NCBI GenBank assembly: GCA_963775805.1
Contig: CAVZKG010000005.1
Location: 186,001-250,000 of the forward strand
DNA from: JAFAMB01 sp963775805
Lineage (GTDB): Bacteria > Verrucomicrobiota > Verrucomicrobiia > Chthoniobacterales > JAFAMB01
Direction: 5' to 3'
Length of the DNA: 64,000 nt
Shown here: piece after piece, positions 16,406-26,077 of the stretch
Position numbering within the stretch: position 1 is the first letter of the stretch
How the letters are laid out: every line of letters begins with the position of its first letter
Made by a program: the position numbers and the translations under genes
Notes under the pieces: model-generated
Databases searched by the model: none
What the model was told of the DNA's origin: nothing
The model's input: only the letters and a program-made list of their open reading frames with translations

Positions 16406-19174
16406 CTATTCCGAGTTTTGCGGCTGCGACGGTCCGTAGAGAACTGCGTTCAGCAGAAGTCGAATCGTTGAGGTCCAAATCATCCGAAATCCGGGTTCGA
16501 AGGTGAAAAGGATTACATGGCCGGCCTGTATCGGCTCGTCGATGAGAGCAGAAGTGCCGTGAAGCACTTGCTCGGTGTCACCTTCCCAGAAAAAGCCGCT
16601 GATTTTAAGCCTGTCTTCATCAAACGTCAGCACATTGGAGCCTGATTCACTTGGCTTGAAAAGGATGTCCCCCTCGACAAAGAGTGGCATCGAAACGGCG
16701 TCGTAACCGATCGTCAAAAAGCTGTTTCGATTGACACGCGCTCTGGCGATTGCCCCGGGAATCTCTATTGGCCGATGCTCGGCGCTCTCCTTTTTCGGAG
16801 AAGCCGATCGATCCGGTTTTTGTCCCGCGTCGGGACCCGATGCGTCGGACTTGGCTGCAATTCCGACGATTCGAGCAGGAACAAGCTTAACGTCCGGATC
16901 GGCCGCAAATTCGCTCGCCCCACCGATGCAGATCAACACGCCACCGCGATTAATCCACTCTCGCAGGTCGTTCAGCTCGTTCTCCCCATAACGCTTTTTG
17001 TACCTTGCAGCTTCACCGTCGGGCAGAATCAGGACATTGATCTGGTCGTAAGCATCGCGGGTAAGGCTTTCCAGAGGCACCGGGACGACTTCCACACCGT
17101 ACTTTTGCTCCAGTACGTACTTTAGAAGCCCGAAACTAGTCTGTCCGACCGGGTCATCCGCAAGAACAGCGACTTTTGGCGTCTTCAGGGAGAAGTTGGC
17201 TTCCGACCCGATGCCACGATTGCCGTCGCCAGGAAACGAGGAACGGATTGATTGCACTGGAACTCCGTTTTCATCCGAGAGCTTCACGAGCGTTTGACGA
17301 AGATTGGCTGGATTACGCTCGTCCCAGAGAATGAAGGTCCCGCGCGGCAATTCGGTGTCTCCGGCGTAGAAAGAGTCGTTGCAGGTGTCAATCCGATACC
17401 CTTGCTGCAGTAGTTGAATCGCCATCCGCATCGACCGCAGAGAAGAGGGTCGGAACATATAGGCGACTCCTGGCGCAATCGAGCTCGGGACGATGTCCGA
17501 AATCTGCGAATCGAGTCGTGTGGTGTCGGCATGAGCGGCCTCATCGGAAAAGTAGGCTTCGACGCCCATAGCAAGCGGTAAAGACCAGGCGGTGACATCG
17601 TAGAACTCGTAGTCCTGCTTCATCTCCTGGGTGCCTTTTGCTTCGTTTGCCTTTCGTAACGATTCTTGCCGCCGAACGAACGCGGCATCCTGAGGCGTCT
17701 CCTTTTCGAGGAGCGCCGTTGCGATCCTGCCGTACGGTTGTGCTGTATCGACAACAAACGAACCGGCAGGAATCGTTTTTTCAGTCGGGGCATCGCCAAA
17801 ATAGTCAGTTGCCTTCAATAGCGTGATGTCCACGTTGGATTTCGAGACCTCAATCCCCTGGGCGCGAAGGAGAGCCACAAGATCGGCCGCACCCTGTGGA
17901 TTTTGGTCCGGAATTAAATAAAACGTTCGTTTCAGTTCTTTTAGGCTCGACTCGAAAAAATCTCGGTAATCCCGCAGTCTGGCTTCGCGGTTGGCCGCAG
18001 CCGTGATGACAGTCGCAATGCTAGCCGTGACGTGTTTTGCTATTCCGTCCCGGAGCGTCAGAATCGTTCCATCATCACGAGTCCAGCGGTATCCGAGTGG
18101 GCCGCCGCCATCCGTTTCGTAGGTCATGCCAGTGGCGCCATGGAGAGAGGACCAGCTATCCCAGTACCCGGGATAAAATAGGTCGAATCTCTCGCGAACA
18201 AAATAGGGCCACTCCTGTTTATCGAAGGCGGCGGCATTTGATTTTCCGAAGGTTATCAGCCATTTGAGTGCGGTTTCCACCGGGAGATTGGGGTTAATCG
18301 GCTCTGCCGGGGGCGGAAAGAAATATTCTTTTGTCTGTCCGTGATGATCGGCCAGGACTTGCGGATGCCATTCCAGGAACGCTTTGACCGCAGCTTGCGA
18401 TTCGGGCTGCGAGAGCGAGATGAGATCCCGGTTTAAGTCGAAAAAATTATGGTTCAATCTTCCGCTGATCGACCAGGGTTCCTGATGTTCAAAAGCGTAC
18501 TGTTCGCTCCGGCCGTTGCCATGGGCGTTGTACCAGGTCGCAAACCGCTCATGCCCATCCGGGTTCTGGCAGGGGTTAATCAAAACGACTGAATGTTCCA
18601 ACGCTTCGGTGATCGCCGGGTCGTCGGATGCGATCAGCTGATACAATACCTGAATGCCGGCTTCAAAGGCTGCCGATTCGCTCCCATGAATGCTGTACGA
18701 AAGCCAGACAACAATTGGCAGGTTTTGAATGAGTTGATCGAGCCCGGGGCCCTCCTTCATCTTTCTTGGATCGGCGAGATTTCCCAGTTGCTCTTTGATA
18801 TCATCTAGATGTGCAAGGTTTCGAGCGGAACTAATCGCAAGGAGGTATTGGGTGCGGTGTTCCGGCGTTTTGCCGATGGTAAAGATCCGTAGCCGATCAG
18901 CGTGTTTTCCATATTCGCGCAAAAGAGATTCGTAAAGCGCGTACGTAGTTAGAAAGTCACCGGTCTCGTAGCCGAAATAATCGGAGGGGCGTGGGAGGTT
19001 CGATCGATAGGGGAGATGCGAATAAAAGTCAAAGACGTGACTGTTGGTCGGCGCAGATCCGGCCTCGCTCTGACCGTTGAGCCGCCAGGTGCAAAAGATG
19101 AAGAGCAGCGGAACGAACAGTAACAGGCGTCTCACACTCAGCGTGAAGAGTAGCTCAGAAGACCCGGCTGCCAA
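16406..19174 (-). CDS. Secreted M14-family zinc carboxypeptidase-like protein
   Basis: A 922-residue exported protein with an N-terminal hydrophobic signal (about 12-33). The peptidase domain shows the M14 zinc ligands H163-x-x-E166 in SIHGSESAAFEAG, a substrate-binding N-P-D-G-H-E-R, the third-ligand region LADHHGQTKEYFF, and the probable catalytic Glu in TYETDGGG. The C-terminal 450 residues contain a glutamine-amidotransferase-like segment (VLILPDGEAARY, then ICIGGASEFA), typical of large M14 proteins in this group. It likely trims peptides in the periplasm or outside the cell. Confidence 0.82.
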   Translation of the reverse strand: MAAGSSELLFTLSVRRLLLFVPLLFIFCTWRLNGQSEAGSAPTNSHVFDFYSHLPYRSNLPRPSDYFGYETGDFLTTYALYESLLREYGKHADRLRIFTIGKTPEHRTQYLLAISSARNLAHLDDIKEQLGNLADPRKMKEGPGLDQLIQNLPIVVWLSYSIHGSESAAFEAGIQVLYQLIASDDPAITEALEHSVVLINPCQNPDGHERFATWYNAHGNGRSEQYAFEHQEPWSISGRLNHNFFDLNRDLISLSQPESQAAVKAFLEWHPQVLADHHGQTKEYFFPPPAEPINPNLPVETALKWLITFGKSNAAAFDKQEWPYFVRERFDLFYPGYWDSWSSLHGATGMTYETDGGGPLGYRWTRDDGTILTLRDGIAKHVTASIATVITAAANREARLRDYRDFFESSLKELKRTFYLIPDQNPQGAADLVALLRAQGIEVSKSNVDITLLKATDYFGDAPTEKTIPAGSFVVDTAQPYGRIATALLEKETPQDAAFVRRQESLRKANEAKGTQEMKQDYEFYDVTAWSLPLAMGVEAYFSDEAAHADTTRLDSQISDIVPSSIAPGVAYMFRPSSLRSMRMAIQLLQQGYRIDTCNDSFYAGDTELPRGTFILWDERNPANLRQTLVKLSDENGVPVQSIRSSFPGDGNRGIGSEANFSLKTPKVAVLADDPVGQTSFGLLKYVLEQKYGVEVVPVPLESLTRDAYDQINVLILPDGEAARYKKRYGENELNDLREWINRGGVLICIGGASEFAADPDVKLVPARIVGIAAKSDASGPDAGQKPDRSASPKKESAEHRPIEIPGAIARARVNRNSFLTIGYDAVSMPLFVEGDILFKPSESGSNVLTFDEDRLKISGFFWEGDTEQVLHGTSALIDEPIQAGHVILFTFEPGFRMIWTSTIRLLLNAVLYGPSQPQNSE

Positions 19175-19206
19175 GTCAGCAATTTAGAAACACCCCCATC
19201 TCCGTA

Positions 19207-20397
19207 CTACAATGTCTCCGGTTTCCCCAAAAGTTCAGTGATTCGCCGAACGAGTCTTCCGGATTGTCCGCCGTCGATGACTCGATGATCAAAACTGATC
19301 GTGAGTTCAGCCTCAAGACGTGGAACAAACTGTCCAGATTTTTCGTCCCAAAAGGGCCGCTTTTCACCGTATCCGAGTCCGACGATCATTGTTTCGTTCG
19401 GCAGCGGAATAGGGGTTGCCCAGTGAACACCGAGCGTTCCAAAGTTTGTGACGGAAGCAATCGCAGGACGTTTCGCTTCTTCGGGTAACCGCTTCTCCTT
19501 AGCTGCCTGCAGAAACTTTTTATACTGCGCGGGCAACGCAGCAAGCGGCTGTTTGTCGAGATTTGCAAAAACCGGCACGATCACGCCATCTTCAACTTCG
19601 ACTGCAACACCGATGTCGATGGAAGTAGGCAGGATGATTTTATCGCCTGCCAGTCGAGCCGCGGATTGCGGAAACTCGGACAACGCGACCGCAAGCGCTT
19701 TTGCCAGATAGAGGGCCGGACCAGGAGCGGGCGAAAGGGTCTTGCGGTGAATCAGAATGGGCTCCAGCGAAATCGAAACACCGAGGGTGGCAAGCGGGCG
19801 TGTCCAACTTCTCCGCATCGAGTCTGCGACTGCCAGTCGCATGGGAGTCGCCTTGCGCGACGGATGCTCGCTCAGCTCTGCCAGATAGTTTTCCAAGTCA
19901 TGAATCGTGACTCTGCCCCCGACCCCGCTCCCGGGAATGATACCGATATCTGCAGGGCTTAAACCGAGCTCGAAAAGCCGCGATCGGACCCGAGGCGATT
20001 GGAACCCGATGCCGTTCTCGCCCACGGGAACTTCAAGACTGCGTGCAGGTTGACCTTGAGCGAGGGATGAATCCTCACTTACCACCGGATCACTGGCAGC
20101 AAGCGATCGCCCATTCGATGGGGGTTCGACCGCATTTAGACGCGAGGCATCTTCGGCAGATGCTTCGATGTATCCAAGAACGCTCCCGACATCGTAGGTT
20201 TCGTTCACTTCTGCCGTGAAGCTCGCGAGAATCCCTTTGCAAGGTGTCGTGACGCTCATCACGGCTTTGTTGGTTTCGACTTCGATTACTTCTTGTTCGG
20301 TCTCGATCTCCTCGCCAACATTGACGGTAAGTCGGACGACAGTGGCTTCGGCGATTGACTCGCCAAGCTGCGGCATAACGATCGGAACTTTCGGCAT
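19207..20397 (-). CDS. 2-oxoacid dehydrogenase E2 (dihydrolipoamide acyltransferase)
   Basis: A 396-residue E2. An N-terminal lipoyl domain (1-80) has the lipoyl-lysine K44 in ETNKAVMSV. An Ala/Pro/Ser linker precedes a peripheral-subunit-binding domain (about 130-170, SPRVRSRLFELG and GVGGRVTIHDLENYL). The catalytic core ends with SFDHRVIDGGQSGRL, which carries the active-site His and Asp. It transfers the acyl group from E1 to CoA. It follows E1beta by 21 bases in an E1alpha-E1beta-E2 operon; no E3 gene is present, so E3 is shared from elsewhere. Acyl preference (pyruvate, branched-chain or acetoin) is open. Confidence 0.9.
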   Translation of the reverse strand: MPKVPIVMPQLGESIAEATVVRLTVNVGEEIETEQEVIEVETNKAVMSVTTPCKGILASFTAEVNETYDVGSVLGYIEASAEDASRLNAVEPPSNGRSLAASDPVVSEDSSLAQGQPARSLEVPVGENGIGFQSPRVRSRLFELGLSPADIGIIPGSGVGGRVTIHDLENYLAELSEHPSRKATPMRLAVADSMRRSWTRPLATLGVSISLEPILIHRKTLSPAPGPALYLAKALAVALSEFPQSAARLAGDKIILPTSIDIGVAVEVEDGVIVPVFANLDKQPLAALPAQYKKFLQAAKEKRLPEEAKRPAIASVTNFGTLGVHWATPIPLPNETMIVGLGYGEKRPFWDEKSGQFVPRLEAELTISFDHRVIDGGQSGRLVRRITELLGKPETL

Positions 20398-20418
20398 AAT
20401 GGAGGGAGAAGTTAACTG

Positions 20419-21384
20419 CTACCAGTCACAAAGCCCGCGCGCGGCGGCGGCGATCATCTGGCTCGAAGGTTTATGAGCGCTCCAGAGGTTGGGATGGAAC
20501 GGAATCGGCGTATCTTTGCTGTTGATGCGCTTGGGTGGCGCGTCTAACAGATGGAAACCCTGGCTAACAACCGAAGCGATCACCTCGGAATTTACACCCC
20601 CCCAGGGAAACGACTCGCCGACGCATAGGAGTCTCGCTGTCCGTGCGACGGATTCGAGTACTGTTTTAATATCCAGCGGTTTGATACAACGGAGATCGAC
20701 CACTTCGACCTCGATGTTCTCTTTGCGTAGAATATCCGCAGCACTTAGCGCTTCGTGCACCATTGAACTGTAAGTGACAATCGATAGGTCTCGTCCCGGT
20801 CGAGCAATTCTCGCTGTATTAAAAGGCAAATTGCTCTCCGGCAGATGGTCGCTCTTCAACCGATTATACAGGAATTTGTGCTCGCAGAAGACCACTGGAT
20901 CATCGAGTTCCACCGCCTCCAGCAACATCGTATAGGCATCTTCCACGGTTGCAGGGGTCATGACAACCAGACCGGGGAAATGGCTATAAATGGACTCCAG
21001 GTTCTGGCTATGAAATGGGCCGCTTCCAGGGTTGGCTCCCGATGGCAATCGGATCGTAATCGGACAGGCAACGTTGGTGCGCCAATAAAGCGTGGCCGCT
21101 TGGTTAACAATCTGATTGAAGGCGATCATCGAAAACTCCGCGAATTGCATCTCGACGATCGGACGCATTCCTTCGATCGCTGCGCCGATTGCGCTTCCGA
21201 CCATCGCATCTTCGCTGATCGGAGCATCTAAAACGCGACCGGGAAATTCTTTGGCAAGGTTCCTGGTTGCCTTGAACGCACCACCGAACGTGGCCACGTC
21301 CTGCCCGTAAATGTAAACACGGGGATTGTCTCGAAGAGCTTTATGTTGCGCTTCCCGGATCGCGTCGAGGTAGGTGATACTCAT
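20419..21384 (-). CDS. 2-oxoacid dehydrogenase E1 beta subunit
   Basis: A 321-residue transketolase-like beta subunit. It begins MSITYLDAIREAQHKALRDN, and RVYIYGQDVATFGGAFKAT, RVLDAPISEDAMVGSAIGAA and the ANPGSGPFHSQ loop are family hallmarks. The ATG at 21384 overlaps the E1alpha stop (ATGA), so it replaces a longer reading from 21432. Together with E1alpha it forms the alpha2beta2 thiamine-diphosphate enzyme that decarboxylates the 2-oxoacid and reductively acylates the E2 lipoyl group. Confidence 0.9.
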   Translation of the reverse strand: MSITYLDAIREAQHKALRDNPRVYIYGQDVATFGGAFKATRNLAKEFPGRVLDAPISEDAMVGSAIGAAIEGMRPIVEMQFAEFSMIAFNQIVNQAATLYWRTNVACPITIRLPSGANPGSGPFHSQNLESIYSHFPGLVVMTPATVEDAYTMLLEAVELDDPVVFCEHKFLYNRLKSDHLPESNLPFNTARIARPGRDLSIVTYSSMVHEALSAADILRKENIEVEVVDLRCIKPLDIKTVLESVARTARLLCVGESFPWGGVNSEVIASVVSQGFHLLDAPPKRINSKDTPIPFHPNLWSAHKPSSQMIAAAARGLCDW

Positions 21385-22382
21385 CGAACCAAAAGTGCTT
21401 CCGCAATACTTGCGGTTGCATAAGGGCACCACGTTTCACCGCTTGGGTCGGCAATCGGTTCACGCTGCGCGTCAGCGACCGCCTCTTCCACCTTTTCCTT
21501 GGCGGCCCGGTTCCAGGCGTTGAGGGAGCCCTGATCAGCCCAGCGATTCTCGAGCAAGTATTGCTCGGCCACTTTCAAGCAGTCGCGACCAACTGGGGTT
21601 TGATATAAATGCTTATCCATGTAAAAGGCATCGTCATGTTCGGCGTGACCGGTTAATCGAAGGCAACTGGCAACGACCATTTGGGGCCCATGCCCCGCGC
21701 GCGCGCGCTCAGCAGCACGTCCGAGCACTTCCAAACACTTGGCGAGATCCGTTCCGTCGACTGAATGGCTCTCGACACCGTATCCGACGGCCTTGTCGAC
21801 AAGATCTCGGCAGGCGAACTGCCGGCTGTTTGGGGTCGAAAAAGCGTATTGATTATTTACCACGACCACGATCAGCGGCAGTTTCTCCACTGCTGCCATG
21901 TTGATCGACTCGTGAAACGCCCCGGTCGAAGTTCCACCGTCTCCGATCGTTGTTGCACCGATTGCAACCGTGTCTCCTTTGAATCGCCGCGCCATTAGCG
22001 CCCCGGCCACGACCGAAATAAGGGATCCCAGATGACTGATCATGGCGAGATAGCCTTCCGCCGGTTTGCCTCGGTGAACATTTCCGTCGCGTCCGCGCGT
22101 CAAACCGGTCTGGGAACCGAAGTGGACTCGAAAGACATCAATAGGTAATTCGCCGAACGCCAGTCGCCCGGCCTGATCCCGGATCAGCGGCCCAAAAATA
22201 TCGCCCGGTTTCAGCACGACACCAAGCGCGGCGCTTATGGCTTCTTGTCCTTTGCCGAGATAAACGCCACCAAATATCTTCCCGGCGCGCCACAAACTCG
22301 CCAATTTTTCTTCTACCGCACGCGCGAGCAACATCCATTTAAACGCGGTCGTAAATTGTTCCCGGGAAACCGGATCAAACAT
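21381..22382 (-). CDS. 2-oxoacid dehydrogenase E1 alpha subunit
   Basis: A 333-residue alpha subunit with the thiamine-diphosphate motif GDGGTSTGAFHESINMA followed by PLIVVVVNNQYAFSTP. The N-terminal YLGKGQEAISAALG and GRDGNVHRG are also typical, as is the RLTGHAEHDD loop, whose His contacts the cofactor. The mix resembles branched-chain or acetoin-type E1 more than E. coli AceE. First gene of the operon, with about 260 bases of promoter space shared with the divergent ARC gene. Confidence 0.9.
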   Translation of the reverse strand: MFDPVSREQFTTAFKWMLLARAVEEKLASLWRAGKIFGGVYLGKGQEAISAALGVVLKPGDIFGPLIRDQAGRLAFGELPIDVFRVHFGSQTGLTRGRDGNVHRGKPAEGYLAMISHLGSLISVVAGALMARRFKGDTVAIGATTIGDGGTSTGAFHESINMAAVEKLPLIVVVVNNQYAFSTPNSRQFACRDLVDKAVGYGVESHSVDGTDLAKCLEVLGRAAERARAGHGPQMVVASCLRLTGHAEHDDAFYMDKHLYQTPVGRDCLKVAEQYLLENRWADQGSLNAWNRAAKEKVEEAVADAQREPIADPSGETWCPYATASIAEALLVR

Positions 22383-22643
22383 AAGCGACCAATATCAGTA
22401 ATCCAGAAATTGATGCAACGCTTTCTTAATCATAGCCATTCTGAACGCCAATCGACACCGCTGATTCGAAGAATTGCACGTTTTTTAAATAAATGACTTG
22501 TGATTAACTATCTCAAATTCTCCTCTCGCGAGAGGCGTACGAGCAATCATCGGAATGAAATTCGGGGCCGCTAAAGAAGTCCTGGTTTGCGACAGATTCG
22601 GAATCCGCGTATAGTTCGAAGTCGTAGCGATTAAGAAGTACAG

Positions 22644-24317
22644 ATGAACGAAGAGAGAGCGCCCGAATATGGTGGTTTTGGTTCTGAGCCTTCAACTCCT
22701 CTCGAATACCTGGAGAGAATCATTGCCAGTCTCCCTCCTGGCGATCCCACAAGAAGTGAGTTGATCGACTTGCGATCCAACTTTGCCGAGCAGGAAGAGA
22801 TGATCACTGAGGCTCGGCACACGATCGAAAAACTCGACGAAGTCATTAAAAAAGTGACTTCGCCAGCCAACCGGATTGGGACTTTTCTTGGCAGTCCCAA
22901 CAAGGAGACTGCACAGATTGTGGTTGGCGGTTCCGACTATTACTGCAACGTTGATCCGCGGATTAACATATTGCGGTTGAAAAAGGGAACACGCGTTCTG
23001 GTCAATGAAGCGTACGTGATTGTTGGCGATCTGGGTTACGATTTATCGGGCCCAGTGACCAAAATCACGGAGCTGATCGGTGCCGATCGATTACGCGTCG
23101 GGATGGACCATGGCGTGCAATCTGTCGTCTTGCAACGGTCTCAGGACCTAATGAAAGAACTCCTGAAAGTCGGGGACGAAATTCGTGTCGATACAAATTA
23201 TCGGGTCGCGATTGAGGTGCTTAGCCGGTCGAAATCCGACGAGTATTACCTCGATACCGTTCCGGAGCTGCCTTGGGAGAAAGTCGGCGGCCAGGAGGAA
23301 GCTCTAACCGCAATTAAAGACGCGATCGAGTTGCCTCTATTGCACGCGGACCTTTTTACCAGATTCCGGCATCAGACTCCGAAAGGCTTTCTGTTGTATG
23401 GACCGCCCGGTTGCGGCAAAACGCTGATCGGCAAAGCAACGGCCTACAATTTGACCCGTCAGCTCAAGGAAAAAACCGGCGAAGATATGCAGCAGTTCTT
23501 TATGCATATCAAAGGACCGGAAATCCTTAATATGTGGGTGGGCGAATCAGAACGGATGGTTCGAGAAATTTTTGCGACTGCACGTGAAAAACGGAAGGAA
23601 GGGTATCTGCCCTTTGTCTTTATCGATGAGGCTGAGAGCATTCTGGGCACTCGTCGAGCGGGCCGATACTCCAATGTTTTGTCGACGCTCGTTCCGATGT
23701 TCTGCACCGAAATGGATGGAATCGAGTCGTTGAATGAGGTCGTCATTATTCTGGCATCGAACCGGGCAGATCTGATCGATCCCGCCATTCTGCGACCTGG
23801 GCGTATTGATCGGAAGATCAAAGTCGATCGTCCGGATAAGGAATCCGCTCGGGAGATTTTTAAGATCTACCTTGGCGAGGATCTGCCTTACGATCCGGAA
23901 TTGATCAAGCGAACCGGAGGTGTAACACAAGCGGTTGCGTATTTGATCGACAAGGTGATCGAAGCGCAATTTTCGCGGAGAGACGACAATCGTTTTCTGG
24001 ATATCATCCTGCGCAGCGGGAAGCGCGAATCGCTTTACCGAGGCGACTTGGTTAGCGGAGCGATTATCGCCTCCATTGTCGAGCGAACCAAAGAATTGGC
24101 GATTAAGCGCGCAATCAATTCGACGCAGGAAGAAGGAATCAGCGAATCGGACTTGCTTGTCTCGTTCAATACCGAATACGCAGAGAACGATATCTTCCCG
24201 CCAACAGATATCGTGGAGGATTGGCTAAAACTGATCGACTATGATTCAGAAAACGTGGTCAAGGTGACTCCTGTCAGAGGTAGCGCGAGGCCAATCGGTG
24301 AATCTAACGTCATCTAA
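22644..24317 (+). CDS. arc: Proteasome-associated AAA ATPase ARC/Mpa
   Basis: A 557-residue hexameric unfoldase. It has an N-terminal coiled coil (about 35-72), which in actinobacterial Mpa docks Pup; tandem OB domains (about 73-205); and a AAA+ module with Walker A GPPGCGKT at 253-260, Walker B FVFIDEAES (D328, E329) and sensor-1 ASNRADLIDPAILRPGRIDR. In Mycobacterium the C-terminal G-Q-Y-L opens the 20S gate; here the chain ends ESNVI, so the docking tail is not canonical. It is followed by Dop after 33 bases. No 20S subunit genes are in the window. Confidence 0.9.
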   Translation: MNEERAPEYGGFGSEPSTPLEYLERIIASLPPGDPTRSELIDLRSNFAEQEEMITEARHTIEKLDEVIKKVTSPANRIGTFLGSPNKETAQIVVGGSDYYCNVDPRINILRLKKGTRVLVNEAYVIVGDLGYDLSGPVTKITELIGADRLRVGMDHGVQSVVLQRSQDLMKELLKVGDEIRVDTNYRVAIEVLSRSKSDEYYLDTVPELPWEKVGGQEEALTAIKDAIELPLLHADLFTRFRHQTPKGFLLYGPPGCGKTLIGKATAYNLTRQLKEKTGEDMQQFFMHIKGPEILNMWVGESERMVREIFATAREKRKEGYLPFVFIDEAESILGTRRAGRYSNVLSTLVPMFCTEMDGIESLNEVVIILASNRADLIDPAILRPGRIDRKIKVDRPDKESAREIFKIYLGEDLPYDPELIKRTGGVTQAVAYLIDKVIEAQFSRRDDNRFLDIILRSGKRESLYRGDLVSGAIIASIVERTKELAIKRAINSTQEEGISESDLLVSFNTEYAENDIFPPTDIVEDWLKLIDYDSENVVKVTPVRGSARPIGESNVI

Positions 24318-24350
24318 ACTGGTTTTGAATCCAGCGCACCTTCGATTTGC

Positions 24351-25874
24351 ATGAAGCGGGTTTTTGGTATCGAAACAGAATACGGGATCACCGTAAATGG
24401 GGTTGAAAGCGTCGATGTAGTCACCGAATCGATCGAGCTAGTGCGCTGTTACACGGAACATGGCGCGCTAATGAAATGGGACTATGAATTGGAAGATCCT
24501 CATATGGATGCTCGAGGCTTCCGTGCGCAATCGTTAATGCAGGATACCGACGAATCGGCATACTACGAGCTCGATAAAAATCGTCCCCTTAGTTTCGAAG
24601 AGATCAAAAGCGATCTCGTTCTCAGCAACGGCGCCCGGTTCTACAACGACCATGCGCATCCTGAATATTCGACTCCCGAGTGTACGCGATTGCGGGACGT
24701 CGTGGCTCAGGATAAAGCGGGCGAACGAATCCTGAGCGAGTGCGTCCGGCGCCGAAACAAGAAAATTGGTCCCGATCGCGAAGTTCGGCTCTACAAGAAC
24801 AATACCGACTTTATCGGTCACAGCTACGGGTGCCATGATAACTACATCATGAGCCGGACGGTTCCCTGGGACCGGCTTGTCAGCGATGTGATTCCTTTCC
24901 TTGTAACCCGTCAAATTTTTGCCGGTGCGGGAAAAATGGGGATTGAAGGGGAGGGATCTTCAGGTCAGCCCGGCGTCTATCAGATTTCCCAACGGTCCGA
25001 TTTTTTCAGCGTTCTGGTAAGCATCGACACGATGAATCGGCGCCCGATCGTCAATACGCGCGACGAACCGCATGCCGATCCCGGAAAGTATCGCCGGTTT
25101 CACGTGATTCTTGGCGATGCAAACATGAGCGAGTTTGCGACAGCATTGAAGATGGGAACGATGTCCCTTGTGCTGGAGTTAATTGAGCGCCGTGAGGCGC
25201 CACAACTCGAAGTGGCGCAGCCTGTCGATGCCACAAAATCGATCAGCCGTGACCAGACGTGCAATTGGATCATCGAGCTAAAGGATGGCCGCAAAATTTC
25301 CGCGATCGATATACAGAGGCTGTATCTCGAAAAGGCGCAGAAGTATTGCGACCGGTCGGACGAAGAGGTCATCTGGCTTCTTCAGGAGTGGGAAAACGTG
25401 CTCAACGATCTCGAAGTCGACTTTGCCCGGTGCGCGGACCGGATCGACTGGGTCGCGAAAAAGTACCTTCTCAACACTTTCCAGGAGAGCGAGAAACTTG
25501 AGTGGACCGATCCCTGGCTCCAATCAATCGATCTCGAATACCACAACATCGCCTGGGAACAGGGACTCTACTATGAACTCGTCCGGGAAAATCAGGTCCG
25601 GCGAATCCTGAAAGAGGACGACATTAAAACGGCGATATTCATGCCGCCGGAAACCACCCGCGCCTATTTCCGCGGACGATCCGTTGCCAGATTCAACTCC
25701 CAAATCCATTCAATCCATTGGGACGAAGTGGTATTCGATCAGGATTCCGGTCAGCGCAGAGTCTCGTTCAATCACGCTTCGGACGACGATCGAATCGAAT
25801 TGTTGAATGACGTCATCCGCGAAGCATCGAACTACGAAGATTTTCTTCGTCGCCTGGAGAAATTCGACAAGTAG
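24351..25874 (+). CDS. dop: Dop-type Pup deamidase/depupylase (PafA/Dop family)
   Basis: A 507-residue carboxylate-amine-ligase-fold enzyme. RVFGIETEYGI opens the ATP site. NGARFYNDHAHPEYSTPE contains the presumed catalytic D100 and the D-H-A-H-P-E-Y signature of Dop, whereas PafA ligases have S-H-P-E-Y-A-T there. GHSYGCHDNYIMSR, YQISQRSDF and RPIVNTRDEPHAD are shared family motifs. Dop deamidates Pup-Gln to Pup-Glu and removes Pup from substrates. A ligase PafA and a Pup or UBact gene are not found nearby. A hairpin GGCGCG-CAG-CGCGCC begins at the stop codon and probably terminates the two-gene transcript. Confidence 0.85.
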   Translation: MKRVFGIETEYGITVNGVESVDVVTESIELVRCYTEHGALMKWDYELEDPHMDARGFRAQSLMQDTDESAYYELDKNRPLSFEEIKSDLVLSNGARFYNDHAHPEYSTPECTRLRDVVAQDKAGERILSECVRRRNKKIGPDREVRLYKNNTDFIGHSYGCHDNYIMSRTVPWDRLVSDVIPFLVTRQIFAGAGKMGIEGEGSSGQPGVYQISQRSDFFSVLVSIDTMNRRPIVNTRDEPHADPGKYRRFHVILGDANMSEFATALKMGTMSLVLELIERREAPQLEVAQPVDATKSISRDQTCNWIIELKDGRKISAIDIQRLYLEKAQKYCDRSDEEVIWLLQEWENVLNDLEVDFARCADRIDWVAKKYLLNTFQESEKLEWTDPWLQSIDLEYHNIAWEQGLYYELVRENQVRRILKEDDIKTAIFMPPETTRAYFRGRSVARFNSQIHSIHWDEVVFDQDSGQRRVSFNHASDDDRIELLNDVIREASNYEDFLRRLEKFDK

Positions 25875-25908
25875 GCGCGCAGCGCGCCGGGCGCCGCGCG
25901 GGTGACGG

Positions 25909-26032
25909 GTTCGAAGTTCAAAGTTCGGAGTTCAAAGTTCGGGGTTCGGGGTTCCGAGTTCGAGCTTAGATGACGGCCGTAAGGTTTAACCCGGAACTTC
26001 GAACTTTGAACTCCGAACTTTGAACTTCGAAC
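25909..26032. repeat. Long inverted repeat of GTTC/GAAC units
   Basis: Left arm 25909-25953 and right arm 25988-26032 are 45 bases each, with the outer 34 bases perfectly complementary and three mismatches further in, around a 34-base loop. Each arm is built of short units such as GTTCGAAGTTCAAAGTTCGG. It fills the dop-clpB gap and encodes nothing plausible. It looks like an interspersed repeat or structured element. A degenerate relative may lie at 41371-41391. Confidence 0.85.
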
Positions 26033-26077
26033 TCATAAGTATTTTACGCGTTCCACAACCGGCGCTTAACTAAGGTC

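Noticed and set aside
19207..22382. Missing E3 in the 2-oxoacid dehydrogenase operon as an anomaly
   Set aside because: E3 is often encoded elsewhere and shared among complexes.
25875..26077. Possible Pup/UBact gene between dop and clpB
   Set aside because: The gap is filled by a GC-rich hairpin and the long inverted repeat; no frame ends in Gly-Gly-Gln/Glu.
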